This document shows positions 25,524 through 33,207 of a stretch of 64,000 nucleotides of DNA, one piece after another; position 1 is the first letter of the stretch; each line of letters begins with the position of its first letter. Position numbers and translations under genes: made by a program. The notes under the pieces are model-generated. The model searched no databases and was not told the DNA's origin. It saw nothing but the letters and a program-made list of their open reading frames with translations. Source of the DNA: Burkholderia sp. HI2500 (GTDB lineage: Bacteria > Pseudomonadota > Gammaproteobacteria > Burkholderiales > Burkholderiaceae); contig NZ_NKFL01000006.1 of NCBI RefSeq assembly GCF_002223055.1, forward strand, positions 2,976,001 to 3,040,000. The letters are read 5' to 3'.

Positions 25524-27125
25524 ATGAGCATACTCGAGCGATTCGGACAGGTGGTCCGGCTTCATGCGACACACACGGCGCTTGCCGCGCGAAGCGCGCG
25601 TTACACCTACGATCAGCTTGACGCGCTGTCCGATCGGTTGGCGGCCTGTCTCGACGGATTCGACGTGGCCGCCGGTTCGCCGGTTGTGCTGCTTCTGCCG
25701 CGCTCGCCCGGTGCGGTGATCGCGATGATCGGGGTGTTGAAGATCGGCGCCTATTACGTTCCGGTCGATCCGGCCGGTCCGACCGCGATAGTGAACGAGC
25801 ATCTGCGGGAGCTCGGCGCGCGCGTCGTACTGACCTTGCCCGAATACGCCGCGCATCTGCAGCTCGATCCGGATCTCGAAGGCATCGTGCTCGTCGAGGT
25901 CGGTCGGGACGGGGTGTTGTGGACCCGGCATGACGTTCTCGACAGGCCTGCATGTTCGCGGGCGGTGGCGCCGGATTCGCCCGCCTACGCAATGTTTACC
26001 TCCGGCAGCACGGGCAGGCCGAAGGGCGTGCTCGTGCCGCATCAGGCGATCCGGCGGCTGGTCGTCGAGACGAACTACGTCGAGCTGAATGCGCAAGATC
26101 GTGTGCTGCAAATGGCGCCGATTACGTTCGATGCGTCGACTTTCGAAATATGGGGCGCGTTGCTCAACGGTGCGACCTTGGTGGTCGAGGAATCGCCGGT
26201 GCTGGATCTGAATGCCATGGGCTGTCTCGTACGCGATGAACAGGTCACGGTCATGTGGTTGACGGCTGCACTTTTTCATCTCGTGGTTCGCAACCGCCTC
26301 CCGTTGATGGCGGGGCTTCGCGTGCTGCTGGCGGGCGGCGACGTGCTTCAGCCGGAGTCAGTCAGAACCGTGCTTTCCGCGTTCCCGTCGCTCACCGTGA
26401 TCAATGGGTACGGGCCGACCGAAAACACGACCTTTACCTGCTGTCATGCGATGACGGCGGCTACGCCACCGGGCGCAACGGTACCCATCGGCAAGCCGAT
26501 CACGGGTACCACCGTACGCGTACTCGACGAGAACGGGCGGCCGGTACGCCGAGGCGAGGCGGGCGTGCTGTATGCGGGCGGGATCGGCCTCGCGCTCGGC
26601 TATCTGAACGATCCGGAACGAACCCGTGCCGCTTTCGTCGACGATCCTGACGGTCAGGATCGGAAACTGTATCGGACGGGTGATCTCGTGCGCGAACGTG
26701 ACGACGGTACCTACGAATTCATCGGTCGTCTCGACAGGCAGGTGAAGATCCGCGGGTATCGCGTCTCGGTGGAACAGGTGCAGCAGGTGCTCGCGATGGC
26801 CGACGGTGTCGAGGACGCGATCGTCGAGGTCGGCCAGGACGAGCTGGGGGAGAAGCGGCTCGTCGCATTCGTACAGTCGCCCGGGGATCCTGCCAAGGTC
26901 AGGGCGGCGGTCCGACAGTACCTTCGGCAGCGTCTGGCGGGTTACATGATCCCCGACGTGATTGAAGTGCAAGCGACGCTGCCGTTGACTGCCAACGGCA
27001 AGGTCAACAGGAAGCGTCTGATGAGTTCGCGGGAGACCCGCAACACTGGAGAGGAGCATGAGCGAATCGCTGCAGTTCAAGGAGCCCATTCGGAAACGGC
27101 TGGCGGGGTTGCTGAAGGATCGTGA
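25524..27125 (+). CDS. stand-alone NRPS adenylation domain, valine-like code
   Basis: This 533-residue protein is a single adenylation domain. Core motifs are in order: YAMFTSGSTGRPKG (A3), ITFDASTFEIWG (A4), INGYGPTENT (A5), YRTGD (A7), GRLDRQVKIRGYRV (A8) and the A10 Lys in LTANGKVNRK. Read against PheA numbering, the specificity code is D-A-F-W-L-G-G-T-F-K, one conservative change from a known valine code (DAFWIGGTFK), so valine, 2-aminobutyrate or a similar residue is predicted, not threonine. The start has GGAG six bases upstream. Its last 68 bases overlap the carrier-protein gene in another frame; CytC1 of the dichloroaminobutyrate pathway is a known stand-alone A domain of this kind. 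Confidence 0.93.
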   Translation: MSILERFGQVVRLHATHTALAARSARYTYDQLDALSDRLAACLDGFDVAAGSPVVLLLPRSPGAVIAMIGVLKIGAYYVPVDPAGPTAIVNEHLRELGARVVLTLPEYAAHLQLDPDLEGIVLVEVGRDGVLWTRHDVLDRPACSRAVAPDSPAYAMFTSGSTGRPKGVLVPHQAIRRLVVETNYVELNAQDRVLQMAPITFDASTFEIWGALLNGATLVVEESPVLDLNAMGCLVRDEQVTVMWLTAALFHLVVRNRLPLMAGLRVLLAGGDVLQPESVRTVLSAFPSLTVINGYGPTENTTFTCCHAMTAATPPGATVPIGKPITGTTVRVLDENGRPVRRGEAGVLYAGGIGLALGYLNDPERTRAAFVDDPDGQDRKLYRTGDLVRERDDGTYEFIGRLDRQVKIRGYRVSVEQVQQVLAMADGVEDAIVEVGQDELGEKRLVAFVQSPGDPAKVRAAVRQYLRQRLAGYMIPDVIEVQATLPLTANGKVNRKRLMSSRETRNTGEEHERIAAVQGAHSETAGGVAEGS

Positions 27126-27315
27126 GGTCGGCGACGACGACGATTTTTTTGATCTCGGCGCAAGTTCGCTGTCGATCGTCGAACTGCAAGTCAAGATCGA
27201 AGCGGATCTGGGGGTGACCGTACCCACGGCCAAGCTGATGCTGACGCCGACGCTGGCCGGCTGGGCCGAGCTTTATCGCGCGGCGGCCGTTGCTGCGACG
27301 GCCGTCGAGAAATAG
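27058..27315 (+). CDS. stand-alone peptidyl carrier protein 1
   Basis: This 85-residue carrier protein has the phosphopantetheine site in FDLGASSLSIVEL, with Ser37 as the attachment residue. It begins inside the 3' end of the adenylation gene, with GAGGAGC just before the ATG, so the two are coupled and the A and T domains behave as a split A-T pair. It should accept the amino acid activated by that enzyme and present it to the halogenase or the aminoacyltransferase. Confidence 0.92.
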   Translation: MSESLQFKEPIRKRLAGLLKDREVGDDDDFFDLGASSLSIVELQVKIEADLGVTVPTAKLMLTPTLAGWAELYRAAAVAATAVEK

Positions 27316-27344
27316 CACGAAGTGACTCAATCAAGAGGACCGAC

Positions 27345-28268
27345 ATGACGCAGTTTTCATTGACTCCGGACGAACTCGCTCAATTCCGCGCACAGGGCTT
27401 CTTCGGGCCGTTTCGCGTGTACTCGCCCGAGGAGGCGCGCAAACGCTACAGGGCAATCCGGGCCGAGCTGTTCGACAGGGAATACGCGATCTACGACCTG
27501 CCGGCAACCAGCCCCATCGCCAATTACGATCGTCACCTGGACGTGAACCTGCTCAGCGAGCATATCGGCAAGCGTGAGATCGTCGATCGCGTGGCGGGCA
27601 TGCTGGGCCCGGACCTGCTGTGCTGGCGATCGGAGATGTTTCCGAAGTATCCGGGCGACGAGGGTACGGACTGGCATCAGGCCGACACGTTCGCGCATGC
27701 GTCGGGCGAACCTCAGATCGTCTGGCCCGGGGACAGCCGGTTCGGCGGTGCCATCACCGCATGGACGGCATTTACCGACGCGACCGAGGAGAACGGTTGC
27801 CTTCGCTTCATCCCCGGCACGCACGAGGAGATGTTCTACGACGAGTCGAAGAAGATGGCCTACGACTCGTCGAAGATCAATAACCAGGAAAAGGACGGGA
27901 TCAAGCGCGGCTTTTTCGGTTACGACTACCGCACCCTTCAGAAGGATCCGTCGTGGAAGCCGGACGAATCGCAGGCGGTGTCGATCAAGATGCAGGCAGG
28001 CGAGTGCGTGATCTTCTGGTCTACGCTGATGCATTCGTCGTTTCCGAATTCGACGACCGACACGACGCGACTTGGATACGCGAGCCGTTACGTTCCGACC
28101 GGTGTGAAGGTGTATCCGAATACGGATGTCGTTGAGGAGTACGGCAGTTCCATCTCGCTCGACAAATACGGCGTGGTCCTGGTGTCGGGAGAGGACCACT
28201 ACGGGCATAACAAGCGTGTCCATAACAATGCGAGAGGGCAGGTGTTCGCCTTCGAGGGTCGCGGCTGA
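27345..28268 (+). CDS. nonheme Fe(II)/2OG halogenase, SyrB2 family
   Basis: This 307-residue protein is a SyrB2-like halogenase that chlorinates an unactivated methyl group of a carrier-bound amino acid. The diagnostic motif is DWHQADTF: His111 is followed two residues later by Ala113 where hydroxylases have Asp, leaving a site for chloride. The second His (His230 in STLMHSSF) and the 2OG-binding Arg248 (YASRYVPTG) are in the SyrB2 positions, and EMFPKYPGDEGTDWHQADTF, GFFGYDYR and EEYGSSISLDKYG match SyrB2 almost residue for residue. Automatic annotation would probably call it phytanoyl-CoA dioxygenase. The likely substrate is valyl- or 2-aminobutyryl-carrier protein. Confidence 0.94.
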   Translation: MTQFSLTPDELAQFRAQGFFGPFRVYSPEEARKRYRAIRAELFDREYAIYDLPATSPIANYDRHLDVNLLSEHIGKREIVDRVAGMLGPDLLCWRSEMFPKYPGDEGTDWHQADTFAHASGEPQIVWPGDSRFGGAITAWTAFTDATEENGCLRFIPGTHEEMFYDESKKMAYDSSKINNQEKDGIKRGFFGYDYRTLQKDPSWKPDESQAVSIKMQAGECVIFWSTLMHSSFPNSTTDTTRLGYASRYVPTGVKVYPNTDVVEEYGSSISLDKYGVVLVSGEDHYGHNKRVHNNARGQVFAFEGRG

Positions 28269-28353
28269 CGGCCCGGCACGGGAAATATCCGGGGCGCCGC
28301 ATCCTGCGGGATGGCAAGGACGGCGGCGTTCCGATCAATCCGACGGAGTGGAC

Positions 28354-28590
28354 ATGCAGACAACCAGGGCACTCGTGAAGCGCCTTTTTTCCGAATCGCT
28401 CGGTATCGAGCACATCGCTTCCGATGCGGATTTCTTTGTGCTCGGAGGTGGATCGCTGGCAGCGGCGGTGCTGGTGACGAAGGTCGAGCAGGCATGCGGC
28501 ATCGAAGTATCGCTGCTGGACTTCATGAACCATTCGACGATCGATGGCTTCGCCGGTATCGTCGAACAGCGCCTGAGCAGCGTCGCATGA
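28354..28590 (+). CDS. stand-alone peptidyl carrier protein 2
   Basis: This 78-residue carrier protein has the attachment motif FVLGGGSLAAAVL, with Ser34. It is quite different from carrier protein 1. GGAG stands six bases before the ATG, and its stop overlaps the start of the next gene (ATGA). Two discrete carriers with an aminoacyltransferase recall coronamic acid biosynthesis, where loading and halogenation happen on different carriers. Confidence 0.9.
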   Translation: MQTTRALVKRLFSESLGIEHIASDADFFVLGGGSLAAAVLVTKVEQACGIEVSLLDFMNHSTIDGFAGIVEQRLSSVA

Positions 28591-29492
28591 GCCACGCTAC
28601 CTGCTCGCCGGCCCTCGCGGACGGAATGCGCGGCGCGGTCGATGCGGACGACGTCGAGATACATTACCTGAAGCGAGGCAGCGGCCCGTTGGTCATATGC
28701 TCGCATGGCTTTCCCGACAATGCCTTCACATTCCTGCCGCTGGTCGACGCACTGGCGGAAGCCGGCTTTACCGCGGTCGCTCCGTACCTGCGCGGGTATG
28801 CGCCGTCGGGCGCAGCGCCGGTGGATCAGTACCACACCTGCTATATGGCCCGCGACCTGATCGCGCTGATCGACGGGCTTGGCTTCGAGCACGCGATTCT
28901 GGTCGGACACGACTGGGGCGCGCAGGCGTCCATCGCGGCCTCGATCCTGTTTCCGGAGCGCGTGACGAAGCTCGTCGCACTGGGTTGGAGTCGTCCCGAT
29001 GCCGCGCAGCGATTGCACTACGAATACCTGAAGGGAATCTGGCATACGTTCTTCTTCCAGTCGCCGTCGGCCGAGCAGGTACTGGCCCATGACGATTTCG
29101 CCTTCATCGAAGCGTGGTGGCGCGATGCTTCCCGAAACTGGGACGTGCCGCGAGACACGATCGAATCGGTGAAGCGCACGTTTCGCCAGCCGGGCGTGCT
29201 CGAGGCTGCGCTCGCGCAATATCGTTGCCGCCACGTCCCGTTGCGTGATCCGCAGCGTCATGCGGAGCAGGCACGCATCGCCGCCGGGCCGGTACCGGTG
29301 CCGACGCTTCTGATGCATGGCACGCACGATCGGGAAGGGCGCCTCGACGCCTTCGTCGGCGACGGCGTGCCGGGGTATTTCTCGGCGGCGCTGACACGCA
29401 AGGTCGTCGAGGGGGCAGGGCATTTCCTTCACCTTGAAAAGGCAGCCGAGGCGAATCGCTCGATCATCGACTTCATTCTGGCGCAATCATGA
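28587..29492 (+). CDS. alpha/beta hydrolase with Asp nucleophile, dehalogenase/epoxide-hydrolase-like
   Basis: This 301-residue alpha/beta hydrolase has HGFPD (oxyanion) near residue 40 and the nucleophile elbow VGHDWGAQ with Asp109 followed by Trp110. An Asp-Trp pair at this place is typical of haloalkane dehalogenases and epoxide hydrolases; the triad His is in GAGHFLHLEK. Beside a halogenase it may remove or replace the chlorine, or open an epoxide formed from it. Its ATG overlaps the carrier-protein stop, and its stop overlaps the next start (ATGA), so it is tightly coupled in the operon. Confidence 0.85.
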   Translation: MSHATCSPALADGMRGAVDADDVEIHYLKRGSGPLVICSHGFPDNAFTFLPLVDALAEAGFTAVAPYLRGYAPSGAAPVDQYHTCYMARDLIALIDGLGFEHAILVGHDWGAQASIAASILFPERVTKLVALGWSRPDAAQRLHYEYLKGIWHTFFFQSPSAEQVLAHDDFAFIEAWWRDASRNWDVPRDTIESVKRTFRQPGVLEAALAQYRCRHVPLRDPQRHAEQARIAAGPVPVPTLLMHGTHDREGRLDAFVGDGVPGYFSAALTRKVVEGAGHFLHLEKAAEANRSIIDFILAQS

Positions 29493-30067
29493 ACCGGATT
29501 CATCTGTCGGATATCCACGTGGACGACTTCACCGAGCAGGACATCGCCCCCTGTCTCGACTACTGGTATCGCTCGCCTTCGACCCTGATGGAGTCGATGA
29601 ATGTCGATGTCGACAAGCTGCCGAGCGAGCGCCGGATGCGGGAGCTGCTGACGATTCTGGTGCGATGGAACCGCAGCGGTGCCGCACCTGCGCCGATCCT
29701 GGCGATCCGGCACATGGGCCGCGCAATCGGCGTACATGAACTGACGCATCTCAGCCCGGGATGCAGCGCCGTCATGCATGCTCATATCTGGCAGTCCCGG
29801 TATCGCGGCATCGGCATCGGGTCGGTTTCGTATCCGGCGGCCATGCGCATTTTCTTCGACCGATTCGCGCTGAAATGCATCCGCTTCGAAACGCCGATCG
29901 ACAATCTCTCGGCGCAAAGCGTCAAGCGCAAGCTCGGGATCGAGCCGCAGGGTGAGGGCACCATCGATATGCCGATGCTTCGGACTCCGGTAAAAACGAT
30001 CAGCTATCGCGTGCTGCGCAACGAACTGGAAGATATCGAGAAATTCGTCAACCCGATCGCAGGTTGA
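29489..30067 (+). CDS. GNAT-like N-acyltransferase
   Basis: This 192-residue protein has the general shape of a GNAT acetyltransferase, with HAHIWQSRYRGIGIGS near residues 95-110 as the acyl-CoA loop and NLSAQSVKRKLGI in the place of the usual N-x-x-S/A-x-x-x-x-K-x-G-F segment. Identity is moderate, so the family is likely but the substrate is not known. It could acylate the product amine for protection or tailoring. Confidence 0.7.
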   Translation: MNRIHLSDIHVDDFTEQDIAPCLDYWYRSPSTLMESMNVDVDKLPSERRMRELLTILVRWNRSGAAPAPILAIRHMGRAIGVHELTHLSPGCSAVMHAHIWQSRYRGIGIGSVSYPAAMRIFFDRFALKCIRFETPIDNLSAQSVKRKLGIEPQGEGTIDMPMLRTPVKTISYRVLRNELEDIEKFVNPIAG

Positions 30068-30136
30068 CCGTGAATCACGATCAACGCCCGCTGCCTCCCG
30101 GCAGCCATTGCAATCCTATCCGTCACGAGGCACTTC

Positions 30137-30760
30137 ATGTCGTTTGCTCTTTCATCAGGAATCGACCAATTCAAACCACTGGCGGTCGCTGCGTATATTC
30201 TCGCGTTGTCGATTACGCCGGGCCCGAACAACGTCATGCTTGCTGCTTCGGGGGCGAACTTCGGATTCGTGCGCACGTTGCCCCATCTGCTGGGCATTAC
30301 GGTGGGCGCGACCGTTCTGGTGATGCTGAGCGCAACGGGGCTCGGGGTCGTCTTCATCGAGTATCCGGCGGCGAGACTGGCGTTGTTCGTGATTGGCGCG
30401 CTCTATCTGGCGTACCTCGCCTACAAGATTGCGAACGCCGGGCGGCCCGCCGCGAAAGAGGCGGAAACGAAGCCGTTTTCGTTCGTTCAGGCCGCCATGT
30501 TCCAGTTCGTCAATCCCAAGACCTGGCTCATGGCCGCGAACCTGATCGTTCTGTTCTCGGTCGATGGCCAGGGATTCGTTTCATCCGTGATCGGCATCTG
30601 CATCCTGATGATCGTGATCAATTTCCCGGCGGTGTCGGTGTGGGCGGCGCTGGGCGTCGGCATGCAGACCCTGTTGCAGACCGAGCGCGCGCGCGTGATC
30701 TACAACCGCACGATGGCGCTGCTGCTGCTGGCGTGCGTGCCGTTGCTGTTCTGGAAATAA
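30137..30760 (+). CDS. LysE/RhtB family amino-acid exporter
   Basis: This is a 207-residue inner-membrane exporter with the LysE signature SITPGPNNVMLAASGANFGF near residue 25 and the second motif MFQFVNPKTWLMAANL. It is the second of three LysE proteins in the cluster and most similar in pattern to the one at 17231-17833. It probably exports the finished amino acid or peptide. Confidence 0.92.
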   Translation: MSFALSSGIDQFKPLAVAAYILALSITPGPNNVMLAASGANFGFVRTLPHLLGITVGATVLVMLSATGLGVVFIEYPAARLALFVIGALYLAYLAYKIANAGRPAAKEAETKPFSFVQAAMFQFVNPKTWLMAANLIVLFSVDGQGFVSSVIGICILMIVINFPAVSVWAALGVGMQTLLQTERARVIYNRTMALLLLACVPLLFWK

Positions 30761-30781
30761 GCTCGATCGAGCGCATTCGCC

Positions 30782-31609
30782 ATGCCGGAAATCGTCAAGT
30801 CGAGCCGCGGTCTCGTGTCTTTTTCCGCGCACGGGAAACCTGACGCGCGGATTTATTGCCTGCCCTACGCGGGCGGCAGTGCCTCTATTTTTGCCGGTTG
30901 GCGGCAGGCGCTGCCGGCGAACCTCGAGGTGTGCGCGATCGAGTTGCCCGGGCGGGGGGGGCGGTTTTCCGAACCTGCGCTGACGCACATGGATGCCGTC
31001 GTCGATGAACTGGTTCGTGTCGTCGGCGACCGCGCGGACATTCCTTTCGCGCTGTTCGGCCACAGCATGGGGGCCGTCATCGCGGTCGAGCTGGCACGTC
31101 GGCTCGTCGACTTGGGACGTCGTCCGACCGCACTCGTCGCGTCCGCATGTGCCGCGCCGCACCTGCCGCTGCGCCGCGAGCACGTGCTGCACATCCTTCC
31201 GCGCGATGCGTTGATCGACGCGTTGATACGCCTCAACGGGTTGCCGGCCGTCGCGCTCGAGCGCAGAGACTTCATCGACACCTTCATGCCGACCATCCGT
31301 GCCGATCTGCAGTGCCGGGAAACGTGGCGCAGTACGCCGCGCGACCTGGGCATACCGATCCACGTGCTCGCCGGGAAGGACGACGAACTGGTGTCGGAAG
31401 CGGATGCGCTGGCGTGGCAGGTATTCACGTCGGCGCAATTTTCGATCACGCGCTTCGACGGTGGGCATTTTTTCATTCAATCGGCAATGCAGGCCGTACT
31501 GGATCACCTGGCCACGATCGTCCTGCGGTCGCTGCAGCCTTGTCACGGCAGCCCGGCTTCGCCCGCACGCGTCACGTGCGCCCTCAATCACGACAGAGGC
31601 ATGAAGTGA
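30782..31609 (+). CDS. type II thioesterase
   Basis: This 275-residue alpha/beta hydrolase is a type II thioesterase of NRPS systems. YCLPYAGGSASIFAGW and ELPGRGGRFSEP are typical N-terminal motifs, GHSMGAVI carries the catalytic Ser, the Asp is in AGKDDELV and the His in FDGGHFFI. In small carrier-protein pathways such as CmaT and CytC4-like systems the enzyme releases the modified aminoacyl group from the carrier. Its stop overlaps the GTG start of the next gene. Confidence 0.92.
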   Translation: MPEIVKSSRGLVSFSAHGKPDARIYCLPYAGGSASIFAGWRQALPANLEVCAIELPGRGGRFSEPALTHMDAVVDELVRVVGDRADIPFALFGHSMGAVIAVELARRLVDLGRRPTALVASACAAPHLPLRREHVLHILPRDALIDALIRLNGLPAVALERRDFIDTFMPTIRADLQCRETWRSTPRDLGIPIHVLAGKDDELVSEADALAWQVFTSAQFSITRFDGGHFFIQSAMQAVLDHLATIVLRSLQPCHGSPASPARVTCALNHDRGMK

Positions 31610-33207
31610 CTCATTTTGAAAACTGGCAGATCAGGAAACCCGTGGTTTCGGCTTCCGGCGGCATCGTTGTCAGTCAGCACTACAAGGCATCACGCATCGG
31701 GGCAGCGGTGCTGGAGGAGGGCGGTAACGCCATCGACGCGGCGATCGCCGCGAGCTTTGCAATCGGTGTGCTTGAACCCTGGCAAAGCGGCTTGGGCGGC
31801 GTGGGGCATATGGTCGTCGCGCCGGCCGACGGAACCGCATTCAACATCGACTTCGCGGCGAAGGCCCCGTTGGCGCTCGAGCCCGACGACTATCGCCTGA
31901 CCGGAGAATCCGCACGGGGCATGTTCGGGTGGCCCGCGGTCGTCGACGATCGAAATCTCGAAGGCCCGTTTTCAATCGGTGTGCCGGGGCAGGTTGCCGG
32001 CATGACGCTGGCCCACCGTGAGTTCGGTTCGCTCCCGTGGCGGCGGCTCGTGGAGCCGGCGGTTCGCTGTGCCCGCGAGGGGCTCGAAGTCGATTGGTAT
32101 CTGACCTTGAAGGTGGCGTCGGCTGCCCCGGGGCTCGCACGTTATCCGGCGAGCGCGGCATGCTATCTGCCCGGTGGGCACGTGCCCGCGTCGGACTGGT
32201 CCGGCGCCGCCCCGCCCATCATGCTCGAGCATCAGGCCGCCACGCTGGAGGCGCTTGCCGAACGGGGCGGCGAGGATTTTTACCGCGGCGCGCTTGCCCG
32301 CCGGATCGCTGCCGATTTCGCGGCGGTGGGATCGCGCCTGTGCATCGACGATCTGGCCGCCTATGGCGCGGAGATCAAGCAGATCGAAGCACTGTGCTAC
32401 CGGGATGCGACCATCCTGACCTCATCGGAACTGACCGCGGGGCCGGCGCTGGCCTGCGCGCTATCGCTGTTCGCACGGCAACCGGCCGGCGACGACATGG
32501 CGGTTCCGGACGCGCGATTCTTTTCGCGCATTGCCGACGCGCTGGCGCAGACCTATGCCGAGCGTATCGGCGCCGGGGCGCCCACGGACGACGCACGACG
32601 CGGTACGTGCACGACGCATATCAGTGTCGTCGACCGACATGGCAACGCGGTCGCGTTGACACAGACGTTATTGTCGATGTTTGGCTCGAAAGTGACGTTG
32701 CCGCAAACCGGCATCGTCACGAACAATGCCGTCATGTGGTTCGATCCCCGGCCGGGGAACGCCAACTCGATCAAGCCCGGTGCGGTGCCGCTGTCGAACA
32801 TGTGCCCGACGGTGATCCGGCGAGCGAGTGGCGACGTGCTTGCGCTGGGCGCGTCGGGTGGTCGACGGATCATGCCGGCCGTCATGCAGCTCATTGCGTA
32901 TCTGGTCGATTGCGGCATGTCGGTCGAGGACGCGATTCACTTCCCGCGCCTGGACGTGAGCGGCGACCCGTGGGTCACGGTCGACGAGCGTATCGAAGCA
33001 TCGGTCGTGAATGCGATCGGCGCGACGCACGAGGTTCGGCGCGCGGCCAACCTGATCGCGCCGAACCTGTTCGGTTGCCCTAACGTCGTACTGCGCCATG
33101 CGGAAACCCGACAGCTGACGGGCGGTGCGTTCGTCTCGTCGCCATGGTCGGCGGCAGCGGCGGAGCGCGACACACGTCGGGACCGCCACGATCCAGTTCA
33201 TGATTGA
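31606..33207 (+). CDS. gamma-glutamyltransferase family protein without signal peptide
   Basis: This 533-residue protein belongs to the gamma-glutamyltransferase (Ntn hydrolase) family. The processing site TTHISVVDRHGNAVALTQ places the nucleophile Thr at about residue 336, close to the usual small-subunit start. IGAAVLEEGGNAIDAAIA and GLGGVGHMVV are N-terminal family segments, and MCPTVIRR is in the small subunit. No signal peptide or N-terminal hydrophobic stretch is present, so it should act in the cytoplasm, unlike typical periplasmic enzymes. It may remove or transfer a gamma-glutamyl group of a protected intermediate. The GTG start overlaps the thioesterase stop. Confidence 0.88.
   Translation: MTHFENWQIRKPVVSASGGIVVSQHYKASRIGAAVLEEGGNAIDAAIAASFAIGVLEPWQSGLGGVGHMVVAPADGTAFNIDFAAKAPLALEPDDYRLTGESARGMFGWPAVVDDRNLEGPFSIGVPGQVAGMTLAHREFGSLPWRRLVEPAVRCAREGLEVDWYLTLKVASAAPGLARYPASAACYLPGGHVPASDWSGAAPPIMLEHQAATLEALAERGGEDFYRGALARRIAADFAAVGSRLCIDDLAAYGAEIKQIEALCYRDATILTSSELTAGPALACALSLFARQPAGDDMAVPDARFFSRIADALAQTYAERIGAGAPTDDARRGTCTTHISVVDRHGNAVALTQTLLSMFGSKVTLPQTGIVTNNAVMWFDPRPGNANSIKPGAVPLSNMCPTVIRRASGDVLALGASGGRRIMPAVMQLIAYLVDCGMSVEDAIHFPRLDVSGDPWVTVDERIEASVVNAIGATHEVRRAANLIAPNLFGCPNVVLRHAETRQLTGGAFVSSPWSAAAAERDTRRDRHDPVHD

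Noticed and set aside
25524..27125. Threonine as substrate of the A domain by analogy with SyrB1
   Set aside because: The code read from the sequence fits valine-type codes and not the SyrB1 threonine code.
27345..28268. Annotation of the halogenase as phytanoyl-CoA dioxygenase
   Set aside because: The iron-binding Asp is replaced by Ala113 and the sequence follows SyrB2 throughout.
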